From Pseudomonadota bacterium (GTDB lineage Bacteria > Myxococcota_A > UBA9160 > SZUA-336), in the NCBI GenBank assembly GCA_003247575.1, contig QJZC01000008.1, positions 1-64,000 of the forward strand: a stretch of 64,000 bases of DNA. Reading direction: 5' to 3'. Position 1 is the stretch's first letter. Each line of letters starts with the position of its first letter. The translations under genes were made by a program, and so were the position numbers. Below are positions 1 to 6,222 of this stretch, one piece after another. The notes beneath the pieces are model-generated. The model searched no databases and was not told where the DNA came from. It was given only the letters and a program-made list of their open reading frames with translations.

Positions 1-184
1 CGAGTTCGGGGATATCGACGAGACTGGGCATCTCGGGCTCGGTCGAGCCGGCGCCGGGGTGGATGTCTATCTGACACGGAACCTGGCGCTCGGGGTGCAG
101 GCGGCGTATTCGCGAGGGCTTGGCTCCGACTTCGAGGATCTGGCGTTTTTCACGGCTGGAACCTCGCTCATGCTGCGATTCTAG
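1..184 (+). CDS. C-terminal end of an outer-membrane beta-barrel protein (partial)
   Basis: The reading frame is open from the left edge (frame starting at base 2) to a TAG at 182-184, giving 60 residues. The visible part has alternating hydrophobic and polar strands (GVDVYLTRNLALGVQAAY, then DLAFFTAGTSLMLRF) and ends in Arg-Phe. A terminal aromatic residue is the usual beta-signal recognised by the BAM complex, so this is read as the last two or three strands of an outer-membrane barrel (OmpA/OmpX-like or porin-like). The N-terminus and any signal peptide lie outside the window, so the family cannot be named. Confidence 0.6.
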   Translation, partial: EFGDIDETGHLGLGRAGAGVDVYLTRNLALGVQAAYSRGLGSDFEDLAFFTAGTSLMLRF

Positions 185-288
185 TTTTGTAGCACTTCGT
201 CCAGTTGAATTTGAGAAGCTGAATGCGAGGCTCTCGCGGCCGGCGCGCAGTTGGGTTTTCGACGCGCCGGCGCGAGCTTCGCCACGAA

Positions 289-762
289 TCAGCGCTGGTA
301 GGTTCCGATCAAACGGTTCATTCCGAGCACGTAGGGCTCGACCTTGTCCAAGAACTGTCCGAGCGTCAGCCCGGCCTCGAGCTGCGGGTTTCGGTCGAGC
401 GCAAGAATCCAGAAGTAGTAGTGGTGAAGGCCGTGTCCCTCGGGAGGCATGGGCCCGCCGTAGGCCTGCTTCCCGAAGTCGGTCGCTCCGCAGGTTCCCT
501 CAGACGTTCCTTCTTGCAGGCTAGTGACGGACGCGGGCAGGTTGTAGAGCACCCAGTGGACGAATCCGTAGGTGCCGTTCTTGATCAGAGGCGCATCCGG
601 ATCATGACAGACGACCGCGAACGACTGCGTGCCGTCGGGAGCTGCGCTCCAGGCGAGCGCCGGTGAGACATCATCGCTTTCCCCGGTGTGTTTGCTGGGG
701 ATCGCCCCACCGTTCTGAAAGGCGGAGCTCTTGAGCTGCATGTTCGAGAGCGCGAATCCCAT
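289..762 (-). CDS. YbhB/YbcL-type PEBP (Raf kinase inhibitor-like) family protein
   Basis: A 157-residue protein with the hallmarks of the bacterial phosphatidylethanolamine-binding-protein family: an N-terminal segment with VSPALAWSAAPDGTQSFAV, the ligand-pocket motif DPDAP, GFVHWVLYNLP, and GHGLHHYYFWILALD, which corresponds to the GxHRY..F motif. There is no signal peptide, so it is probably cytoplasmic. Length fits YbhB/YbcL homologues (about 150-180). The biological ligand of bacterial PEBPs is generally unknown, and nothing nearby suggests one. It is transcribed away from the Kazal lipoprotein gene across a 337-bp gap, so it probably has its own promoter. Confidence 0.9.
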   Translation of the reverse strand: MGFALSNMQLKSSAFQNGGAIPSKHTGESDDVSPALAWSAAPDGTQSFAVVCHDPDAPLIKNGTYGFVHWVLYNLPASVTSLQEGTSEGTCGATDFGKQAYGGPMPPEGHGLHHYYFWILALDRNPQLEAGLTLGQFLDKVEPYVLGMNRLIGTYQR

Positions 763-1099
763 GGGCTGTCTCCTATGCTGAGTTGAGTCGGCCCGATCCT
801 ACACCAGAGCCGCCGATCCTCCGAGTCCGCGAGGGGCGGGGGGCCGGTCGAGCCCTGCGTTCCTCCCCCGTGAGCGCACGAGTCTCTGCTGCAGGCGGAA
901 CGCGAGGCTGGCGTCGTGGGCCCGCGGGTCGGGGCTCCGATTGGCGGGTAGCTAGTCTCGGTGCCCCACTGGCTGGCTGATCCATGGACCGGGGCGTATG
1001 CTCTACGCGCGTCCGCATGGGAGTGCGCGCGTGGTGGAAGCGGCGCGGGCGTCCATTCCGTCATCCCGTTGCAATCGCGTCGTTCGAACGGAGTGGATC
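763..1099. other. Divergent intergenic region
   Basis: This 337-bp stretch separates the leftward PEBP gene from the rightward Kazal lipoprotein gene and should hold both promoters. I see no convincing -10/-35 pair, hairpin or repeat. Open frames crossing it have no recognisable protein features. Confidence 0.4.
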
Positions 1100-2194
1100 A
1101 TGCGTCTGCCAACCCATGCACTGTGCTGCTGTCTACTGAGCCTTGGAGCGGCTGCGTGTGCCCCCGAGACGGCTCCAACGCCTGCGCCGATCGCCGAGAA
1201 GCCTGCGACAGCCGACCCGGCAGGGACGCCCGAGTCGCTCGCGCAGGGCTACTACGAGGTCCGACGCGACCTGCGCCGCTGCGCTCGTCCCCGCTGTGGC
1301 GGGTACTTCCTGCGCAGCTCGAATCTCGCCGAGACGCTCTGTGGCGACGGTCAGCGAAGCGAGCGCTGCTATGTTGCAGAGGTCGATTGGGCATCGGGCG
1401 GCCCGGATGGCGAACTGGAGGTGCGGTTTGCCGCGTCTCCCGAGCGCTTCGTGGTGCGGGGTACGCTGGAGCCCCTCGATGGGGCAGGCACGGGAGCGGG
1501 AAGCTTCTGGTCGCTCCGTGTCTCTCAGGCCTTCGAAGACTCCGAGGCCGGCGACTCCGAGGCGCGCGACTCCGGGCCCCGCGAAGAGCCGGAGGCGTCG
1601 CGGGTGGAACCGCAGACTCCCGTGGGGACTGGATCGGCGGACGAAGGTCGTGCTGCGGGCACCCTTTTTCGCGTGCGGCCCACCGAGGTCGTGTGCATCG
1701 CGTTCCCCTGTCTGTCGTTCGAGGCGAGCGAGCTCAATGCGGGAACGGCCCCAGAAGCGATCGCGGACGTCGATCTCTCTGGTCTCGGGAGCGGCGCCAC
1801 GCGGGTACGAGAGGTGTGGGAAAGCTCGGGCGCGCCGCTGTTGCGGGCGACGCGGATCGAGGTGACCGGGCCCGCGGGTACGGCACCCGGGCTGCGAGTG
1901 CTGCGAGCCTACCTTCCTGCCCCGGCCCAGGGGCAGGTGGGCCCCGGAGGCGTCCAGCGGAGCTGCGGGAGCCGCGGGCTGGCGCCGTGCGAGGCGGGAA
2001 ACTTCTGCGCCTATCCTCGCGGCGCGAACTGTGGTCGAGCGGATGCACCCGGGACTTGCACGCCGCGTCCCGAGATGTGTACTCAGATCTTTGCGCCGGT
2101 GTGTGGCTGTGATGGGCAGCGCTACTCGAACGAGTGCGTCGCCAATGCGGCTGGCGTCAGCGTGGACCCAGAAGGCAGCTGCGACCTTCGCTAG
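1100..2194 (+). CDS. Lipoprotein with DUF6748-like region and C-terminal Kazal-type domain
   Basis: A 364-residue predicted lipoprotein. The chosen ATG is followed by MRLPTHALCCCLLSLGAAAC, a signal peptide ending in a lipobox; the upstream in-frame extension is basic and lacks these features. Residues about 50-100 carry a Cys-rich block (RRCARPRCGGYFLRSSN) resembling DUF6748 proteins of Myxococcota. The middle is low in complexity and acidic (about 145-175). The last 75 residues contain a Cys-rich segment and then PVCGCDGQRYSNEC, the signature of Kazal serine-protease-inhibitor domains. The protein is probably surface- or periplasm-exposed; protease inhibition is inferred from the domain only. 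The GNAT gene follows 26 bp downstream and may be co-transcribed. Confidence 0.8.
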   Translation: MRLPTHALCCCLLSLGAAACAPETAPTPAPIAEKPATADPAGTPESLAQGYYEVRRDLRRCARPRCGGYFLRSSNLAETLCGDGQRSERCYVAEVDWASGGPDGELEVRFAASPERFVVRGTLEPLDGAGTGAGSFWSLRVSQAFEDSEAGDSEARDSGPREEPEASRVEPQTPVGTGSADEGRAAGTLFRVRPTEVVCIAFPCLSFEASELNAGTAPEAIADVDLSGLGSGATRVREVWESSGAPLLRATRIEVTGPAGTAPGLRVLRAYLPAPAQGQVGPGGVQRSCGSRGLAPCEAGNFCAYPRGANCGRADAPGTCTPRPEMCTQIFAPVCGCDGQRYSNECVANAAGVSVDPEGSCDLR

Positions 2195-2220
2195 GTGCAG
2201 GAGTAGTGAGGAGAATCGGA

Positions 2221-2691
2221 GTGGCCCTCGGCAATGTGTGCGAGTGGAGTCGGGCTGGATATCGGATCAGTACCGACCCTGCGCGGATCGATCTCGATGT
2301 GGTGACGACCTATCTGGCCGAGGAGTCGTACTGGGCGCGCGGGGTTCCGCGTGGGACGGTTGCGAAGTCGATCGAGCAGGCCGTCGTGTTCGGGATCTAC
2401 TCGGACCCGGGCCCACAGGTCGGCTTCGGCCGCGTGATCAGCGATCTTGCGACGATCGCCTTCGTCAGCGACGTCTTCGTGCTCGAAGACCATCGGGGGC
2501 AGGGGCTCTCGAAGTGGCTCATGGAGTGCATGATGGCGCACCCGGAGCTCCAGGGGATGCGCCGTTGGTTGCTCGTGACGCGCGATGCGCACTCGCTGTA
2601 CTCGCGCTACGGCTTCAAGAGTCTGGAGGCTCCGGCCAGGTTCATGGAGATCCGACACGCTAACGCGTATGGACGGGCCGCGAATCATTGA
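2221..2691 (+). CDS. GNAT family N-acetyltransferase
   Basis: A 156-residue protein starting at a GTG preceded by TGAGGAGA; the longer frame to 2134 runs into the previous gene. The core FVSDVFVLEDHRGQGLSKWLM contains the acetyl-CoA pyrophosphate-binding R-G-x-G-[LI] motif of GNAT motif A. It is followed by LLVTRDAHSLYSRYGF, the typical motif B with Tyr near the C-terminus. Many small GNATs of this layout acetylate amino groups of small molecules or proteins, but the substrate is not visible. It lies 26 bp after the Kazal lipoprotein gene and about 110 bp before the acyltransferase-3 gene, all on the same strand. Confidence 0.88.
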   Translation: MALGNVCEWSRAGYRISTDPARIDLDVVTTYLAEESYWARGVPRGTVAKSIEQAVVFGIYSDPGPQVGFGRVISDLATIAFVSDVFVLEDHRGQGLSKWLMECMMAHPELQGMRRWLLVTRDAHSLYSRYGFKSLEAPARFMEIRHANAYGRAANH

Positions 2692-2801
2692 AGAGTTGCC
2701 GTTGAACGAGCCTCGACGGTGCCGGCCATCTGCACCGCTGTCTTCCTGCGGGCCAGGCGCAGAGACGCACTCAGAAGTGTGGAAGCGGCCTTGGAGGAGC
2801 C

Positions 2802-3854
2802 ATGTTGGGTAGCGTTCGATTCCTGCTGGCCCTGCTCGTGATGCTGTCCCACTTTCCGCCGAATGGTTTGCCCCTGAATGTGGGAGTGGTCGCGGTGATC
2901 TGCTTCTACTTCATTTCCGGATTCCTGATGCGGAGAAGCTATGAGAGGTTCGAGTCGAACTCCAACCACCCGATCTGGACGTTCTACGTCGATCGCGTCC
3001 TGCGACTGTTTCCCCAGTATTTGCTCGTCTGTTGGGCTTCCTTCGCGCTGATCTACCTACTCGGGCGTGAAACGCGGGTTCCGTATCTTGCGCAGGAGAT
3101 CACGCCGCTCAAGGTCGTGCTCAACACTCTGCTCCTGCCCACGAACTACGTATTTCCTCCGTTCGTGGTCCCGGCACTGCTGCCGCATCCCATCATTCCG
3201 CCGGCGTGGTCGCTGGCTTCCGAGTTCCATTTCTATCTGCTGTTGCCTCTCCTCTTCAGAGCGCGAGAAGGGGTTTGGATGGCCTGGTTGATCGGGGCTG
3301 CGGCGATTCAGTGGGGCGGTTTCTGGTCCACGAACCCGACTTTCGCAACGGCCGCCATCGGCTACCGCTACATCCTGGGAGTGCTCGTCGTCTTTCTGTT
3401 CGGGTACGGATTCGCGGAGACAGGTACTCGAAAGTCGTACGCAGCCTGGGGTGTCTGGGCTGGTTATCTCGTGCATCTGCTCTTGTCGTGCGCTCTCCTG
3501 GGCCTTCGCTCACATCCCTTGGTTCTCGAGGTCGCGCTGGGTGGGGCGATCGCCTTGCCGCTCACGCACTTGTCGATGCGGTGGACCTGGCGCAGCCGGA
3601 CGTGGCAAACGGTCGATCGGGTCCTCGGGGATCTGGCCTATCCGATCTTCATCTCGCACTTCCTTGCCTACTACCTCGTCGAGCAGCTTTTCGGGCTCGG
3701 ATATGCGCGGCCCGTTTCTTTCTTTCTGGTGTCTCTGTCGTTCTGCTCCGCCGTCTCTTGGGGGCTCATGCGCACGCAGCGCAGATTCGATGCCTATCGA
3801 ATCGATCGCCGCGGATTCGAGAGTTTGACTCGAGGTCAGGTCGTCTCCGCCTAG
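2802..3854 (+). CDS. Acyltransferase 3 (OafA/YrhL-type) integral membrane acyltransferase
   Basis: A 350-residue polytopic membrane protein with about ten hydrophobic segments. The start is supported by GGAGG just upstream of the ATG. The N-terminus has MLSHFPPNG, with the His of the conserved catalytic region of acyltransferase-3 proteins, followed by GFLMRRSYERF and YVDRVLRLFPQYL, matching the family's F(L)..R..RI.P motif. WSLASEFHFYLLLPLL matches the W.l..E..fYl..P block. Relatives O-acylate sugars of LPS, capsule, peptidoglycan or glycolipids at the inner membrane. The substrate is unknown; the adjacent AMP-binding enzyme suggests a lipid-related context but does not prove it. Confidence 0.9.
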   Translation: MLGSVRFLLALLVMLSHFPPNGLPLNVGVVAVICFYFISGFLMRRSYERFESNSNHPIWTFYVDRVLRLFPQYLLVCWASFALIYLLGRETRVPYLAQEITPLKVVLNTLLLPTNYVFPPFVVPALLPHPIIPPAWSLASEFHFYLLLPLLFRAREGVWMAWLIGAAAIQWGGFWSTNPTFATAAIGYRYILGVLVVFLFGYGFAETGTRKSYAAWGVWAGYLVHLLLSCALLGLRSHPLVLEVALGGAIALPLTHLSMRWTWRSRTWQTVDRVLGDLAYPIFISHFLAYYLVEQLFGLGYARPVSFFLVSLSFCSAVSWGLMRTQRRFDAYRIDRRGFESLTRGQVVSA

Positions 3855-3958
3855 GGGGGAGAATCGCGGCAGTCGGCCCGTGGCAGAGTGCAGGGAGCGT
3901 TGAGTTCTCGAGGGGGCTCCACTTACAATCGTGAGATGCCAGTCCAAGGGAGCAGAGT

Positions 3959-5512
3959 ATGGCCACCCCGGCGATGATCGCGGCGCAGGAGCCCGGTCGC
4001 TTGGCCATCGTGTTCGAGGATGGTGAGCTCCGGGAGACGTACGGGGAGCTCGAAGCGCGCTCGCGCCGCATCGCCGTTGCGCTTCGGCGCGCCGGGCTCC
4101 AGCACGGGGACAACGTGGCGGTACTGGTGCCGAACCACCCTTGCTTCTTCGACATCTTCTGGGCTTGCCACCGTGCCGGTCTCTATTTCACGCCAGTCAA
4201 TTGGCACCTGCAGCAGAGCGAGCTCGACTACATCATCGAGAACAGCGATGCGAGCGCCTTCTTTGCGGCGCACGAGTTCGGGGAAGTGGCTTCCCGGGTT
4301 CCGCTCGGGAGGGCCCTTACGCGTGTCAGCCTCGGGGGGGCGATCGACGGCTTTGCGCCGTTAGAGCAATGGATCGAGAACGTACCGGAGGACGCAAAGC
4401 TAGAAGAGGAGCTCGAAGGGGCCGTCATGCTCTACTCCTCGGGTACGACTGGACGACCCAAGGGGGTGCGGCGGCCCTTGCTGCGACTGCCTGCAGGGGA
4501 TCCGATCGCAGCCCTCGGCTCGAGCGCGCTGGTGGGGATGTTCGGCATGAGCTCGGAGACGATCTATCTGAGCCCGGCCCCTCTCTACCATGCCGCTCCG
4601 CTCACCTTTGCGGCGGGGCTGATGCGGCTCGGTGCCTGCGTCGTCATCATGCGGCGCTTTGATCCAGAGCGAGCCCTGCACCTGATCCAAGCGCAGGGGG
4701 TTACGGCATCGCAATGGGTTCCGACTCACTTCAAGCGCCTGTTGATGCTGCCTGCCGAGGTGCGAGCGAGGTACGACGTTTCGAGGCTCGAGCTTGCGGT
4801 TCACGCCGCCGCTCCCTGTCCCTTGGCGGTCAAGCGCGACATGATCGAGTGGTGGGGGCGAGACGTGATCGTCGAGTACTACGCTGGGACCGAGGGCGGG
4901 GGTACGCTGATTCGTGGCAGCGAATGGCTCGATCACGTGGGGAGTGTCGGCCGCCACTGGACGGGCGGGCGCATCCACATTTTGGACGAGCGAGGAGAAG
5001 AGATCACGCAGGCAGGTCGGGAAGGTGCAGTTTACTTCGAGGCCCCCGCGAATCCTGAACAGCGCTTCCGCTACTACAAGGATCCTGAGAAGACCGCAGG
5101 GAGCTACCGCGGGGCGCTGTTCACCTTGGGCGACATCGGATACCTGGACGCGGGAGGCTATCTGTACCTCACCGATCGCCAGTCCAACATGATCATCTCT
5201 GGTGGAGTGAACATCTATCCGCAGGAGATCGAGAATCAGCTTCTTACACACTCTCATGTGGCCGATTGCGCCGTCATCGGTGTGCCGAACGACGACATGG
5301 GCGAAGAAGTGAAGGCCGTCGTGGTGCCGCGCGCGGGAGTGGTGGCTGGGCGCGAGCTGGAGCGCCTCCTGATCGCCTACTGTCGCGAGCACATCGCTCA
5401 CTACAAGGCCCCGCGTTCGGTCGACTTCGTCTCGGAGTTGCCACGCACGGAAACCGGGAAGATGGCCAAGCGCTTGCTTCGGGACCGCTACTGGAGCTCT
5501 GTCGAAACGTAG
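3959..5512 (+). CDS. AMP-dependent acyl-CoA synthetase (FadD-like)
   Basis: A 517-residue adenylate-forming enzyme that should activate a carboxylic acid to its CoA thioester via an acyl-AMP. Motifs in order: LYSSGTTGRPKGV (phosphate-binding A3, about residue 158), YYAGTEGGG (A5), FTLGDIGYLDAGGYLYLTDR (A7/A8, with the GD..Y..D and R hinge), IISGGVNIYPQEIE, and a C-terminal PRTETGKMAKRLLR with the catalytic Lys. The start ATG has AGGGAG upstream. Pocket residues that would fix chain length cannot be read by eye. It lies about 100 bp after the acyltransferase gene on the same strand; the long gap downstream suggests it ends a transcription unit. Confidence 0.93.
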   Translation: MATPAMIAAQEPGRLAIVFEDGELRETYGELEARSRRIAVALRRAGLQHGDNVAVLVPNHPCFFDIFWACHRAGLYFTPVNWHLQQSELDYIIENSDASAFFAAHEFGEVASRVPLGRALTRVSLGGAIDGFAPLEQWIENVPEDAKLEEELEGAVMLYSSGTTGRPKGVRRPLLRLPAGDPIAALGSSALVGMFGMSSETIYLSPAPLYHAAPLTFAAGLMRLGACVVIMRRFDPERALHLIQAQGVTASQWVPTHFKRLLMLPAEVRARYDVSRLELAVHAAAPCPLAVKRDMIEWWGRDVIVEYYAGTEGGGTLIRGSEWLDHVGSVGRHWTGGRIHILDERGEEITQAGREGAVYFEAPANPEQRFRYYKDPEKTAGSYRGALFTLGDIGYLDAGGYLYLTDRQSNMIISGGVNIYPQEIENQLLTHSHVADCAVIGVPNDDMGEEVKAVVVPRAGVVAGRELERLLIAYCREHIAHYKAPRSVDFVSELPRTETGKMAKRLLRDRYWSSVET

Positions 5513-5667
5513 CGTTGCAGCGCAGTTCGATCCGACGGGGCTCTCTCCACCCGATGGGTGTGGTTTCGTGTGAGCATGCGCGGTTGGGCGCTGCGCTCGC
5601 GATCTGAATCAAATCAGTCACGTTCGATGGCTTCAAATCGCATGCTGTATCAGCTGCGTTCGAGCTC

Positions 5668-5850
5668 TATAATTTGCTGCGTACACCGAGCTAGGAAGCA
5701 GGATACGAGAGAAACTACGAGAGGAACTGGCAACAAAGAAGCGTGAAGGGCCGGACGCAGCGTCCGGCCGCGACTTCGAGTGGGACCGATCGTCTCGCTC
5801 CTCGGCCGTGCCCACGGTGCGCCTCAAGCCGTGGGCACGGCTTATTGCTT
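5668..5850 (+). ncRNA. Candidate small RNA (promoter-like TATAAT to terminator)
   Basis: A consensus -10 hexamer TATAAT lies at 5668-5673, though without a good -35. About 75 bp further on is an 8-bp stem with 5-nt loop (5749-5769), and then a perfect 13-bp stem followed by a T-rich stretch (5805-5850). Together they could define a transcript of roughly 165-170 nt with two hairpins. I do not recognise it as 6S, SRP, tmRNA or RNase P RNA. An untranslated tail of the upstream gene is an equally simple explanation. Confidence 0.25.
5805..5850 (+). terminator. Rho-independent terminator candidate
   Basis: GCCGTGCCCACGG at 5805-5817 is perfectly complementary to CCGTGGGCACGGC at 5829-5841 (13-bp stem, 11-nt loop) and is followed directly by TTATTGCTT. 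It lies 293 bp after the acyl-CoA synthetase stop, far for that gene alone, which is part of the argument for a separate small transcript. Confidence 0.65.
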
Positions 5851-6161
5851 AATGGCTCGGGGCGATCCACTTGCCTCCGGGCGATTCGCTGAGTGCGCTC
5901 GTTCACCGTGGTGCCATCGGTGTCGAGCTGTAGCTGTTGGGTGTAGGACGCTACATCTTGCGATGTGAGGGGCCATCTCTGCAGAGAGAAGCATTCCGCG
6001 AGATTTCAGATTGCGCGTTGATCTGCAGGGCGTAGCCGAGTCCGTGCTCGAATGTCGTGTTCTTCTAAAGATTCAATGTTTAGCGAAATTTCAGTGCACC
6101 GATGCATGTGTATGCAGTGAGATGTGGTGTGGTGGCTCTATGAAAACATCTCGACCAACTC

Positions 6162-6219
6162 TCACAAGGGCGGCAACGTGCCTCGCATCTGGGAAACGCG
6201 CGGCCCGAGGAGGTTTGCA
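6162..6219 (+). promoter_or_regulatory. Leader elements shared with the paralogous gene at 63 kb
   Basis: TCACAAGGGCGGCA at 6162-6175 and AGGAGGTTTGCA at 6208-6219 occur identically upstream of the second propeller/cytochrome gene (complements at 63066-63079 and 63021-63032). Spacing to the start codon is nearly the same (47 and 49 nt from the first element), while the sequence between them is unrelated. The second element includes the Shine-Dalgarno. The first may be a promoter-proximal, mRNA or protein-binding element. Confidence 0.5.
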
Positions 6220-6222
6220 CTG

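Larger units (their letters stand above)
5513..6222. other. Long intergenic region with hairpins and a conserved leader
   Basis: This 710-bp gap holds no credible protein gene. It is less GC-rich than its neighbours in places (about 5590-5740 and 6050-6160). It contains a perfect TATAAT at 5668-5673, two strong inverted repeats (5749-5769 and 5805-5841, listed separately), and, close to the next gene, a 14-bp element and an extended ribosome-binding site that recur upstream of the paralogous gene near 63 kb. Confidence 0.6.
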
